A DNA stretch of 14,168 nucleotides from DAONLM01 sp035406685 (GCA_035406685.1 DAONLM010000061.1:1-14168), one strand, 5' to 3'; shown: positions 5,800 through 14,040, numbered from the stretch's first letter. The notes: generated from the sequence alone by a model not told the origin. Program-made: numbers and translations.

Positions 5800-8700
5800 A
5801 ATATCTCCTCCAAAATTTTACTTAAATCCTCAATCTTATATGGTTTTACCATAACAGCTTTAAAACCATATAGCTTATAATTTGCCATTACCTCATCATT
5901 CGAGTAACCACTCGATACTATTGCCTTAACATTTGGATCTATTTTAAGCAGCTTTGGCATTGTTTCTTTTCCCCCCATTCCACCCGGAACAGTTAAATCC
6001 ATTATCACGACATCAAAAGGTTTGTTATTTTTAAGTGCTTGTTTATATTTTTTTAAAACAGTTTCACCATCTTTTGCTATTTCTACCTCAAGCCCCAAAT
6101 AAACCAGCAACTTTGTCCCCACATCTATTATAAAATCCTCATCATCCATAAATAATACTCTACCTTTTAATTTCTTAATATGATTCTCTGTGGTTGTCTT
6201 TTTCTTTTCAATAATCTTATCCATTGCAGGCAAATAAATCTTAAAAGTTGTTCCCTTATTTAATTCTGATTCAACAAAGATATAACCGTTATGTTTCTGA
6301 ATAATAGAATAGGAAATGGCCAGACCTAACCCGGAACCGCTCTTTTTGGTTGTAAAATAAGGATCAAATATCCTCTCCAAATTTTCAGGGGATATTCCCA
6401 TTCCAGTATCTGTAAAAGAGGAAGTTACATATTTACCTTCTTTTATAATATTATTGTTTTTAACATACTCATTTTTTACTCTAATTTTCAGAATCCCACC
6501 TTCCGGCATTGCTTGTAAGGCATTTATAATTATATTATTGATAACCTGATTTATTTGTGCGGCGTCGAATTCAACTGGATGAATATTATCATCTATTTCT
6601 AAAATTAATTTAACATTAGAACCTCTTATAAGAAATTCAGCAGATTCTTTTATAACATCTTCTATAAAATCCAACTTTTTTATTGGTGCTCCTCCTTTTG
6701 AAAAAGTAAGCAATTGTTGAGTCAAATCTCTTGATCTTACACATGCTTTTTCTGCCTCAAGAAGTATTTCATAGATTTTTTCTCCTGGGTTTGCATAAAT
6801 CTTACCCAGGGTTATATTTCCAAGTATTGCTGTTAAAATATTATTAAAATCATGAGCAATTCCGCCAGCCAGTAAACCCACGGATTCTAATTTTTTATTT
6901 TTAATAATCTCTTCCTGCATCTTATATTTTTCTGTAATGTCTCTTAGAACCAAAACAACCCCTATTATATCTCCTCCTTTTTCTTTTATAGGAGCTGAAC
7001 TAATCTCAATAATCTTTATCTTTTGAGTTTTTGAAACAAAGAAACAGGGTTTAATCGATTCATAATTATCTCTTATTTCAAATACTTTTTTAATAGGATT
7101 AATGCTTTCTTTTGTGAGTTGTTCATCATCATAGATGTTTAGAATAGAATTTATATTTTTTCCTAATATTTCTTCTTTCTTATATTCGATAAGAGCCTCT
7201 GCCGAAGAATTTAAAAGTATTATATTGCAATTTGCATCTACTGTAATTACTCCATCTTTTATAGCTTTTAATGTTACAGATAATTTTTCTCTCTCTTCTT
7301 CAAGATTTTTTTCAGCAATGACTTTGTGGGTGATATCTTCTTTTATAGCAATAAAATGAGTTATTTCACCTTTATCATTTTTGATAGCAGAAATAGTTGC
7401 GGATTCCCAGAATAATTCGCCATTTTTTTTCTTATTATTAAATAATCCTTTCCACTCTTTTCCTGCTTTAATGGTATCCCATAACCCTTTGTAAAAACTC
7501 TTTTCTTGAAAACCAGATTTTAGAATATTCGGATTTTTGCCAATAACCTCCTCATAACTATATCCGGTAACCTCTGTAAATTTAGGATTAACATATTCTA
7601 TTTTACCATTACTGTCTGTAATTACAATAGAGACAGGGCTTTGTTCAACGGCAAGAGATAATTTTCTTATCTTTTCCTCTCTCTCTTTTCTTTCTGTAAG
7701 ATCAACTATAACTGTTCTAAAACCTATCGGTATATCATTATGTTTTATAACTCTGGCGTATATTTCTACTGATATAAGTTCTTTATTTTTCTTTACTATT
7801 CTATATTCTATACCTGGCAATTTTTCCCCATTAATTAACAATTTTAAATTTTTCAAAAGTTTTTCCATATCCTCTTCATAAACCAATGAAAAAGCATTAA
7901 GTCCTTTTTGATAATCTTCTTCTGTATAGCCAAATAATTCAAATCCTACATCATTTACATATTTTATATTACCTATTAGATCTACTTCACATACAACCTG
8001 CGGCAAAGAATCAGCAAAGTTTCTAAATTTTTCCTCACTCTCTTTTAAAGATTCGTATAATATACAGTTATTCAAAGACATCGACAATCTATTTGATAAT
8101 GGTTCGATCATATTTATTATATTTTCTGAAAAATTTTTATTCTTTAACAAAAGAGCAATAGCTCCAATATCACTATCTCCAGAAAAAAGTGGTGCAATTA
8201 TAAGATTGGTATAACCAAAATTTTTAAATTTAAATTCAAGTTTATTATTAAATAAAGTCTCTTCAAAGTTATCATAAATTTTTATTATTTTATTCTTTAT
8301 TATATCTGTGATTACAGTATCTTCTTTTTTAATTAAAAAACTATTTGATATAAGAGAAATGTCATTTTTGTCTGATGTATACAAAATATAGCCACCTACT
8401 TCCTTTTCAATAAGATAGAATATGACATTATCTATATTAAGATTATTTATTAAGAAATCAATTGTATTATTTACAATTTTATCAATAAAAAGAGAAGAAA
8501 TCTTCTCATCAAAAGAATTTATTAGTTGTAATAAAGAATGTCTTTTCTCTGTCTCTACAATTGCCTTATGTTTATACAACGCTATCTCAATATTATTAAA
8601 TAACTCTTTATCTTCAAAAGGTTTTAGTATATAACCATAAGGGTTGGTATATTTTGCTCTCTCTAAGGTTTTTTCGTCTGTATATGCGGTTAAATATATT

Positions 8701-8942
8701 ATTGGTATAGAATTATCTTTTGAAATTTTTTTTGCAAGATCAATGCCATCGACTTTATCTTTATCATTAAGCATTATATCCATAAGTATAAGATCCGGCT
8801 TGTTTGCTTCTATAATTTGAAAAGCACTTTCTTTATTATTTGCAATACCAATTATATTATAACCATTTTTTCTTAAAGTTGACGCAATATCATTTGCTAT
8901 TACAAATTCATCTTCTACAATTAATATATTAGCTTTTGGCAT
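5787..8942 (-). CDS. Hybrid sensor histidine kinase, REC-GAF-PAS3-HisKA-HATPase-REC
   Basis: This 1051-residue protein has no membrane segment and should be a cytoplasmic phosphorelay kinase. An N-terminal receiver (1-125) has E10/D11, acceptor D55, T85 and K107. A GAF-like domain (about 145-295) follows, then three PAS domains (about 306-418, 425-540, 550-672). The dimerisation/phosphoacceptor domain has H697 in GGIAHDFNN. The ATPase domain has N803/N807 (N box), DTGMG at 845-849, the F box at 859-863 and GLGLA from 871. A C-terminal receiver (about 926-1051) has D933/D934, acceptor D982, S1010 and K1033. All catalytic residues look intact. No DNA-binding output domain is present, so a partner elsewhere is needed. 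The ATG at 8942 has AAGGA 7 nt upstream. The signal is unknown; GAF and PAS suggest a soluble ligand or redox cue. Confidence 0.95.
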   Translation of the reverse strand: MPKANILIVEDEFVIANDIASTLRKNGYNIIGIANNKESAFQIIEANKPDLILMDIMLNDKDKVDGIDLAKKISKDNSIPIIYLTAYTDEKTLERAKYTNPYGYILKPFEDKELFNNIEIALYKHKAIVETEKRHSLLQLINSFDEKISSLFIDKIVNNTIDFLINNLNIDNVIFYLIEKEVGGYILYTSDKNDISLISNSFLIKKEDTVITDIIKNKIIKIYDNFEETLFNNKLEFKFKNFGYTNLIIAPLFSGDSDIGAIALLLKNKNFSENIINMIEPLSNRLSMSLNNCILYESLKESEEKFRNFADSLPQVVCEVDLIGNIKYVNDVGFELFGYTEEDYQKGLNAFSLVYEEDMEKLLKNLKLLINGEKLPGIEYRIVKKNKELISVEIYARVIKHNDIPIGFRTVIVDLTERKEREEKIRKLSLAVEQSPVSIVITDSNGKIEYVNPKFTEVTGYSYEEVIGKNPNILKSGFQEKSFYKGLWDTIKAGKEWKGLFNNKKKNGELFWESATISAIKNDKGEITHFIAIKEDITHKVIAEKNLEEEREKLSVTLKAIKDGVITVDANCNIILLNSSAEALIEYKKEEILGKNINSILNIYDDEQLTKESINPIKKVFEIRDNYESIKPCFFVSKTQKIKIIEISSAPIKEKGGDIIGVVLVLRDITEKYKMQEEIIKNKKLESVGLLAGGIAHDFNNILTAILGNITLGKIYANPGEKIYEILLEAEKACVRSRDLTQQLLTFSKGGAPIKKLDFIEDVIKESAEFLIRGSNVKLILEIDDNIHPVEFDAAQINQVINNIIINALQAMPEGGILKIRVKNEYVKNNNIIKEGKYVTSSFTDTGMGISPENLERIFDPYFTTKKSGSGLGLAISYSIIQKHNGYIFVESELNKGTTFKIYLPAMDKIIEKKKTTTENHIKKLKGRVLFMDDEDFIIDVGTKLLVYLGLEVEIAKDGETVLKKYKQALKNNKPFDVVIMDLTVPGGMGGKETMPKLLKIDPNVKAIVSSGYSNDEVMANYKLYGFKAVMVKPYKIEDLSKILEEILLKK

Positions 8943-8961
8943 CTAAATTTCCTTAACTATT

Positions 8962-8990
8962 ATTATATAAAACAATCTTTCTTTTGTCAA
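8962..8990 (-). promoter_or_regulatory. Consensus sigma70 promoter of the hybrid kinase gene
   Basis: The minus strand has TTGACA (8990-8985), exactly 17 nt, then TATAAT (8967-8962), a perfect consensus in both boxes and spacing. The start of transcription would be near 8955, leaving only about 13 nt before the ATG at 8942, just enough for the AAGGA SD. Strong constitutive initiation with little room for leader regulation is expected. It would also transcribe the overlapping lipoprotein gene. Confidence 0.85.
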
Positions 8991-8997
8991 AAAAATT

Positions 8998-9016
8998 AAA
9001 ATAAATTATTTATTTT
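8998..9016 (-). terminator. Weak A/T-only hairpin after the HPr operon
   Basis: An 8-bp perfect inverted repeat (AAAATAAA, 3-nt loop, TTTATTTT) is followed on the minus strand by a T-rich run. It lies between the end of the unknown gene at 9040 and the kinase promoter, where a terminator would be expected. It has no G-C pairs, so the stem would be unstable and it may not be functional. Confidence 0.25.
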
Positions 9017-9039
9017 TAAAAAAAATTTTTGATATTTTT

Positions 9040-9600
9040 TTAGTTTCTTTCTATTTTAAACCTCATATTTTTTCTTATACTCCCAAAACCTTTATAAAAT
9101 TCAAGAAATTTGAAAGGCGGGAGCAACTGTATAGATCTAATTAAATAGTCACATTCGAGAATTGTCGTATTTGAAGTATTCTTTTCATTAAAAGAAATCT
9201 CTATATTTTCAAATTTATTAACATCTTTTCTTAACTCTTCAAGAGATTTATATTTTTTAACAAAGTTATTATTCATATCTTTAAGAGAATATTCGTTTTC
9301 CCATTTGTTAAACTCGATTAATCTTTTTATTTCTCCTTTACCTATTATTTTTCTCCCATTATAAATAGTGATATTGACTTTTATTTCTGAGTACAAAAAT
9401 TTTTTAAGATTCTCTTCTAATTTTTTAGGTAGTTCAATATTAAAATCAATGTTAAAGACTATATTTTGTTTAGAAATAGAAATAATCTCAAAATTATTTA
9501 TCAATTTTTCATTCTTAGGGCTAATACAACAAAAGAAAAAAAAAAATAAAATATTATATCTCTTTTTCAAATAATGAGACAATTGTATCAAGAGCCTCAT
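9040..9600 (-). CDS. Secreted or lipid-anchored protein of unknown function, possibly DUF4390-like
   Basis: After a basic, hydrophobic N-terminus (KKRYNILFFFFFCC, then ISPKNEK) the protein has a beta-rich domain. Its pattern NIVFNIDFNIELPKKLEENL reminds me of DUF4390 proteins, but the match is weak. Either cysteine of the CC pair could be a lipidation site. The start is uncertain: ATG at 9600 (186 residues) has AAGGGG 9 nt upstream; ATG at 9606 (188 residues) has the SD too close; TTG at 9570 would give the neatest signal peptide but has no SD. The gene overlaps ptsH by 47 nt with the chosen start, so it is the last gene of the hprK-ptsH unit. A run of eleven T on the coding strand encodes the phenylalanines, a site prone to slippage or sequencing error. 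Confidence 0.7.
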   Translation of the reverse strand: MRLLIQLSHYLKKRYNILFFFFFCCISPKNEKLINNFEIISISKQNIVFNIDFNIELPKKLEENLKKFLYSEIKVNITIYNGRKIIGKGEIKRLIEFNKWENEYSLKDMNNNFVKKYKSLEELRKDVNKFENIEISFNEKNTSNTTILECDYLIRSIQLLPPFKFLEFYKGFGSIRKNMRFKIERN

Positions 9601-9811
9601 TTTCATCTTCCCCTTCTACTATAATAATTAAAGTAGCCTTATATCCAACTCCAAGAGTAATTATGCTTAAAATAGATTTTGCATCAGCTTCAAGATCACC
9701 ATGTTTAATGCTTATTCTTGATTTAAATTTATTTGCAATTTTTACAAGTTCTGATGCTGGCCTTGAATGCAAGCCTGCTCTCCAGTTTATAACTACCTCT
9801 TTTTTTTTCAT
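9554..9811 (-). CDS. ptsH: HPr phosphocarrier protein
   Basis: This 85-residue cytoplasmic protein is HPr of the phosphotransferase system. The active-site histidine is H15 in RAGLHSRPAS, with R17 beside it. The regulatory serine is S46 in ADAKSILSI, the site phosphorylated by HPr kinase. Having both residues means it can act in phosphotransfer and as a regulatory switch. The kinase gene hprK lies just upstream, 96 nt away, which supports the regulatory role. No enzyme I or enzyme II gene is visible in the window, so transport function cannot be judged. No convincing SD precedes the ATG at 9811. A perfect TATAAT at 9862-9857 in the gap has no matching -35, so an internal promoter is doubtful. 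Confidence 0.96.
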   Translation of the reverse strand: MKKKEVVINWRAGLHSRPASELVKIANKFKSRISIKHGDLEADAKSILSIITLGVGYKATLIIIVEGEDENEALDTIVSLFEKEI

Positions 9812-9907
9812 TTTCTAAGTATTATTACCCCATTTTAAAATTTTTATTTTTTCTAAATTATAAATCTATTATCACTTATAAAGAGATAAAAATAAAGACT
9901 TCTTTTG

Positions 9908-10882
9908 TTATTCTATTTCAAAAAAAGTATTTTTTATCTCTTCTGACTCTAAATAATCTGTTAACTCTTTATTAAATTCTTTTGCAGAATTTATGCCCAT
10001 CATCTTTAATCTCTGATTCATTGCAGCAGTCTCTATGATGATAGGGATATTTCTTCCCGGCATTACTGGTAGTAATACATAAGGCACCTTGATACCCAGA
10101 ATATCGATTGTTTTTGCCTCTGTGCCAAGCCTGTCATATTCATGATTGGGATTCCATTCCTCCAGTTCTATAACAAGCTGGATCTTCTTCTCAAATCTTA
10201 TTGCCCCAACACCAAAAAGATGCTTTACATTAATTATCCCTATACCTCTTATCTCCATATGATGACTTATTATTCTTGTCCCTCTTCCAATAAGATCTCT
10301 ATCCTGATAATTTTTAATCTCTATTGTATCATCTGCTATCAATCTATGGCCTCTTTCTAATAATTCTAAGGCTGTTTCTGACTTACCAATACCGCTTTTA
10401 CCTTTTATTAAAATCCCTATACCAAAAACCTCTACTAAAACTCCATGCATGATGGTTCTTAATGCAAAAACTTCCCCCAATATTTGAAAAAGAGCAGAAA
10501 TAATATCAACAGAACTTAGAGTAGTTACTAAAATAGGGATATTGTGACTATCTGCTAATTTTATTAATTCTTGTGGTACCTCTTCATTATTTGTAAAAAT
10601 AATACAAGGGATATCATATTCCATAAATTTTTTTATATTCTCTAAATTTTTCTCTTCTATCAATTTTTTTATGTATAAATACTCCCCTTTCCCTATTATC
10701 TGAATTCTATCATAGGCAAAGTGATCAAAGAAACCACTCAAAGCAAGTCCTGGTCTATTAATATCTTTTGATTTTATAATTCTATCAAGACCATTTTTAC
10801 CAGCAATACATCTTAAATTAAGATTCTTTTTAGAAGCATCTATCTCAAGTAGATCAAGAACATAGAAATTATTTTGTCCCAT
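9908..10882 (-). CDS. hprK: HPr kinase/phosphorylase
   Basis: This bifunctional enzyme phosphorylates HPr on Ser46 with ATP or pyrophosphate and can remove the group with phosphate. The N-terminal domain (about 1-135) precedes a kinase core. The core has H146 in MHGVLVEV, Walker A GKSGIGKS (161-168), the acidic pair D184/D185 in LIADD, the family signature EIRGIGIINV (210-219) and the PGRN segment (275-278). Length (324) is normal for the family and all catalytic elements are present. The ATG at 10882 is preceded by GGAT about 9 nt upstream. It heads a unit with ptsH and the gene at 9040-9600, under the promoter at 10941-10969, and is distinct from the riboflavin operon before it. Such switches in other bacteria respond to fructose-1,6-bisphosphate and ATP; that is family knowledge, not shown here. 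Confidence 0.97.
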   Translation of the reverse strand: MGQNNFYVLDLLEIDASKKNLNLRCIAGKNGLDRIIKSKDINRPGLALSGFFDHFAYDRIQIIGKGEYLYIKKLIEEKNLENIKKFMEYDIPCIIFTNNEEVPQELIKLADSHNIPILVTTLSSVDIISALFQILGEVFALRTIMHGVLVEVFGIGILIKGKSGIGKSETALELLERGHRLIADDTIEIKNYQDRDLIGRGTRIISHHMEIRGIGIINVKHLFGVGAIRFEKKIQLVIELEEWNPNHEYDRLGTEAKTIDILGIKVPYVLLPVMPGRNIPIIIETAAMNQRLKMMGINSAKEFNKELTDYLESEEIKNTFFEIE

Positions 10883-10940
10883 ATTAAAATATCCGTTTAT
10901 TAAAAATTAAATAAATACAATCATTTTTTTTGAATTTTTT

Positions 10941-10969
10941 ATAATATCATATCTTTAAAAAATTGTTAA
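10941..10969 (-). promoter_or_regulatory. Probable promoter of the hprK-ptsH unit
   Basis: On the minus strand TTAACA (10969-10964) and TATTAT (10946-10941) are separated by 17 nt, each one base from the sigma70 consensus. Transcription would start near 10934, giving a leader of about 52 nt. The gap 10883-10989 between ribBA and hprK shows no stable terminator hairpin, so some read-through from the riboflavin operon is possible. Confidence 0.6.
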
Positions 10970-10989
10970 TTTAAATTTTATTTTTTTAA

Positions 10990-12192
10990 TTATTTACAAT
11001 GCACAATATCATCAAGATTTAATAAATGCCCCATTTTAGTCTTTTTTGTATAAAGATATTTAAGACTCTCTTTATGAACACAATTTTTTATTTTCTCTAC
11101 CTCTACAATAAGATTATGCCTCTTTAAAGCCTCTATTTTTGCCGGATTATTTGTAACAAGTCTTACCCTTTCGAATCCCTGATCTTTTAATATCCATGCT
11201 GCTTGATGAAAATCTCTCTCGTCTTCTTTGTATCCTAATTTAAGATTTGCCTCAACTGTATCGAGCCCTAAATTTTGTTGTAAAGAATAAGCCTTTATCT
11301 TTTCACCAATCCCTATGCCTCTTCCCTCCTGTCTTAAATAAATTATAGAGCCTTTACCCTGCTCTGAGATATTTAATAAAGTATTTCTTAATTGAGAATT
11401 GCAGTCACATGTTTTAGAAAAAAATACATCTCCTGTAAGGCATTCAGAATGAATTCTAACAATTCCATTCTTATAATCTCCCATTGATAAAAATACATGC
11501 TCTTTATCCGTATATAATTCTCTATACACAGTAATATCAAAAATTCCATATTCTGTATTTAGTTTAGCACTCGAAACCTTTTCTACATTTGAAAAATTCA
11601 ATTTTTGATACTCGATTAATTCTTCTATTTTACAGAAGGGTAAAGAATGCTTATTGGCAAAGTCTCTTGCCTCTTCAAGAGAAAGCATATTCCCGTTGTC
11701 TTTAACCATTTCACAGATTAAAGCCCCTTCTGGCAAATTAGCCCATTTACATAAAGAGACTGCTGCCTCTGTATGGCCTTTTCTCTGAAGTAATCCACCT
11801 TTTTTGGCTGCAAGTGGAAATAGATGGCCTGGCGTTATAAAATCTTTAAGAGTCTTTGAAGGGTCTATTAGATCCTTTGCAGTAATATATCTCTCATAAG
11901 GGGAAATCCCGGTTTTTACGCTTATACTGTCTACTGAAATAGTAAATGCTGTTGAATGAAGATCATTCTTTAGGCTTGGCATTAATGGTAAACCCTTCTG
12001 TTTTACGATCTCCTCTGATAATGCTGCACAAATTAATCCTTTGCCATAAGTTGCTAAAAAATTAACCTTTTCTGGCGTTAATTTATCTATTGCAACAATT
12101 AGGTCTGCCTCATTCTCCCTATCCTCATCATCGAATACAATAACTATATCCCCCTGTTTAAATCTTTCCAATAAATTAGAAATTTTTTCCAT
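10990..12192 (-). CDS. ribBA: RibBA: DHBP synthase / GTP cyclohydrolase II
   Basis: This bifunctional enzyme supplies both riboflavin precursors. The N-terminal RibB domain (about 1-200) makes 3,4-dihydroxy-2-butanone 4-phosphate from ribulose 5-phosphate. It shows the acidic loop DDEDRENEAD (21-30) and GHTEAAV from H140. The C-terminal RibA domain (about 205-400) opens GTP; its zinc cysteines are C251, C262 and C264 in SECLTGDVFFSKTCDC. It also has the QEGRGIGIG loop (288-296) and RLVTNNPAK near 344-352. I choose the ATG at 12192 (400 residues), with GGAG 6 nt upstream; the ATG at 12204 would give 404 residues but has no SD. The gene overlaps ribE by 17 nt, so translation is probably coupled. 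It is the last gene of the riboswitch-controlled operon; no lumazine synthase gene follows. Confidence 0.97.
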   Translation of the reverse strand: MEKISNLLERFKQGDIVIVFDDEDRENEADLIVAIDKLTPEKVNFLATYGKGLICAALSEEIVKQKGLPLMPSLKNDLHSTAFTISVDSISVKTGISPYERYITAKDLIDPSKTLKDFITPGHLFPLAAKKGGLLQRKGHTEAAVSLCKWANLPEGALICEMVKDNGNMLSLEEARDFANKHSLPFCKIEELIEYQKLNFSNVEKVSSAKLNTEYGIFDITVYRELYTDKEHVFLSMGDYKNGIVRIHSECLTGDVFFSKTCDCNSQLRNTLLNISEQGKGSIIYLRQEGRGIGIGEKIKAYSLQQNLGLDTVEANLKLGYKEDERDFHQAAWILKDQGFERVRLVTNNPAKIEALKRHNLIVEVEKIKNCVHKESLKYLYTKKTKMGHLLNLDDIVHCK

Positions 12193-12778
12193 AATACACT
12201 CCATTTGATAAAATATTATTTATATATCTCAAAAATATATCAACTTCAAAATGACACATATCATTTACCCTTTTTGTCTTCAAATTTGTATTGTTAAGGG
12301 TATGAGGGATCACGGTTACCACAAAACTACTCGACATAACATCACTGATCGTAAGAGAAATCCCATCTATTGCGACTGAGCCTTTTGGTATAAACATATT
12401 TCTAAATTCTTTTGGATATAGAAATTCAAAAAAAGTATCATCTCCTCTCTTCTGAATATTTATTATTCTTAATAGGCCATCAATATGACCCGATACTATA
12501 TGCCCACCAAATCTATCTGTTGCCTGCATTGCTCTTTCAAGATTTAGAATTTCCTGAGATTTCATCTCTTTAAATCTTCCTATTTTTCTTGTTGTTTCAG
12601 ACAGATGAAATTTTAAAAAATTTTTATTTATTTCAGTAACTGTAAGGCATACGCCATTCACAGATATAGAATCCCCTATCTTACTATCCTTTACTACTTT
12701 CTCTGCCTGAACTATTAGATCTCCATTATATTTAAACTCTTTTAATATTCCTAATTCTTCTATGATTCCAGTAAACAC
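12176..12778 (-). CDS. ribE: Riboflavin synthase, alpha subunit
   Basis: This trimeric cytoplasmic enzyme dismutates two 6,7-dimethyl-8-ribityllumazine molecules into riboflavin and a pyrimidinedione. The 200 residues contain the two typical barrel repeats. The first begins MFTGIIEELG with SVNGVCLTV and ends before GGHIVSGHIDG. The second has IDGISLTI and VIPHTLNNTN. Both lumazine-binding halves look complete. The start is a GTG at 12778, supported by AAAGGAG 7 nt upstream and by the MFTGIIEE N-terminus shared by the whole family. The gene overlaps ribD by 19 nt and ribBA by 17 nt, a tightly coupled order. Its substrate requires RibH, which is not encoded in the window. Confidence 0.97.
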   Translation of the reverse strand: MFTGIIEELGILKEFKYNGDLIVQAEKVVKDSKIGDSISVNGVCLTVTEINKNFLKFHLSETTRKIGRFKEMKSQEILNLERAMQATDRFGGHIVSGHIDGLLRIINIQKRGDDTFFEFLYPKEFRNMFIPKGSVAIDGISLTISDVMSSSFVVTVIPHTLNNTNLKTKRVNDMCHFEVDIFLRYINNILSNGVYYGKNF

Positions 12779-13812
12779 AAAGGTTCTCCTTTGGACAATT
12801 CTATCATTATATTGTTTTCCAGTTTCTTCACGTTTACTATCTCAAATTCTGTTAATTCTGAAATTAAAAGAACGCCACTCTTATTATAAATATGCTTTCC
12901 ATCTTTTCCTAAAAATGCCGGTTTATAAAATAAAAATATCCTATCTACAAGATCATTTGTTAAAAACCAGCTATAAACTTCTGCTCCACCTTCCACTAAT
13001 ATTGAATCAATTTCTTCGCGATTACAAAATTCTATAAAGGACTCTTTTGTTTTAGTAATTGACTCATCCAAAATTAAATTTTTACCAGCATTAGGAGTAA
13101 AAGAACTAAATAAATTCTCACTCTTTGATCTTGCAAAAACAAGTCTATTTATTGGCTTATCTGTATAATTATCAAGTCTGCAATTTAACAATGGTTTATC
13201 TATTAAAACTGTTTTTTTACCAACAGCAATACTATTCAATCTTAATCTCAATTTATGAACTATATATCTACTCTCCTCATTTGATATCCATTTAGAATCC
13301 CCTTCCTTTGTGGCAATTTTACCATCCAGAGTCAAAGCTGCCTTTAAAACAACATATGGTCTTTTATTCTTTTTATAAAAATAGTAGATTGAATTAAGTT
13401 TTGAATCCTCTTCTGATAAGATGCCGACTTCTGTTTCTATTCCTGCATAATTTAAAGTAGTTATCCCTTTACCACATACTCTTTCATCACAATCGGTATT
13501 TCCTATTACAACTTTCTTAATCCCACTTCTTATAATAGCATCCGTGCATGGTGGTGTTAATCCATAATGACAACATGGTTCAAGATTTACATATAGAGTA
13601 GATCCTTTTAGATCTTCTTTATTCTTTACACTTTTTATTGCTTCTACCTCAGCATGATTATCTCCTCTTTTTTTATGATAACCCTTGCCAATTATATCTC
13701 CATCTTTAACTATTACTGCTCCAACAAGAGGATTTGGAGAGGTATAGCCAAGCCCTTTTTTTGCCTCTTCTAAGGCAAGCCTCATATAATAAGAGTCAAT
13801 TTCATAAGACAT
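12760..13812 (-). CDS. ribD: RibD: bifunctional pyrimidine deaminase/reductase
   Basis: The enzyme carries out the second and third steps after GTP ring opening: deamination of the pyrimidine and NADPH-dependent reduction of the ribose side chain. The N-terminal deaminase domain (about 1-148) has the zinc site H53 and E55 in NHAEVEA, with C80 and C89 in LEPCCHYGLTPPC. The reductase domain (about 150-345) begins PYVVLKAALTLDGKIA and has WISNEESR and VEGGAEVYSWFL. The length of 350 is within the usual range. The ATG at 13812 has AAAGG 7 nt upstream. It is the first gene behind the FMN riboswitch, and that SD is the expected point of translational control. Confidence 0.97.
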   Translation of the reverse strand: MSYEIDSYYMRLALEEAKKGLGYTSPNPLVGAVIVKDGDIIGKGYHKKRGDNHAEVEAIKSVKNKEDLKGSTLYVNLEPCCHYGLTPPCTDAIIRSGIKKVVIGNTDCDERVCGKGITTLNYAGIETEVGILSEEDSKLNSIYYFYKKNKRPYVVLKAALTLDGKIATKEGDSKWISNEESRYIVHKLRLRLNSIAVGKKTVLIDKPLLNCRLDNYTDKPINRLVFARSKSENLFSSFTPNAGKNLILDESITKTKESFIEFCNREEIDSILVEGGAEVYSWFLTNDLVDRIFLFYKPAFLGKDGKHIYNKSGVLLISELTEFEIVNVKKLENNIMIELSKGEPLCLLES

Positions 13813-13819
13813 AAAAAAA

Positions 13820-13912
13820 CCTTTATATTTTTATTTAATCTTCTAACTAAAATTATTATTATAACATTTAGGATGGGATATAACAGTATTATAAAAGATA
13901 TAAAAGACTTTT
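13820..13912 (-). promoter_or_regulatory. Expression platform of the FMN riboswitch
   Basis: Between the aptamer and ribD lies TCCCATCCT (transcript sense, 13878-13870), perfectly complementary over 9 bp to AGGATGGGA at the 3' end of the aptamer (13931-13923). The two can pair only if the aptamer opens, so this looks like the ligand-free alternative helix. The 44-nt loop between them holds two copies of CTTTTATA (13906-13899 and 13897-13890). Each can pair with the ribD SD region TATAAAGG (13827-13820) with one G-U. No strong intrinsic terminator is seen. I infer translational control by SD sequestration; the A/T-rich pairing is weak evidence. Confidence 0.55.
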
Positions 13913-14029
13913 AAATTCCTTCTCCCATCCTGACTCTACAGTCGGTATCGGAATTTCACCGATTCATGCCTAAAAAGGCTCGCGGACTTTGACCGCCGGT
14001 AGGAATAATATCCATCCCTGAAGGAATTT
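13913..14029 (-). promoter_or_regulatory. FMN riboswitch (RFN element) aptamer
   Basis: The minus strand carries the conserved RFN elements in order: GGATATTATTCC, then ACCGGCGGT, AGTCCGCGAGCC, ATCGGTGAAATTCCGAT, ACCGACTGTAGAGTC and GGATGGGAGAAGG. The closing P1 stem is a perfect 10 bp: AAATTCCTTC (14029-14020) with GAAGGAATTT (13922-13913). FMN binding normally lowers expression of the downstream genes, here ribD, ribE and ribBA. Placement directly before ribD and about 5 nt after the predicted transcription start fits this role. Confidence 0.97.
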
Positions 14030-14040
14030 TTTTTGAATAT

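Noticed and set aside
9812..9907. Separate promoter for ptsH based on TATAAT at 9862-9857
   Set aside because: The hexamer at the proper distance (CTCTTT) matches the -35 consensus poorly, and isolated TATAAT is expected often in this sequence.
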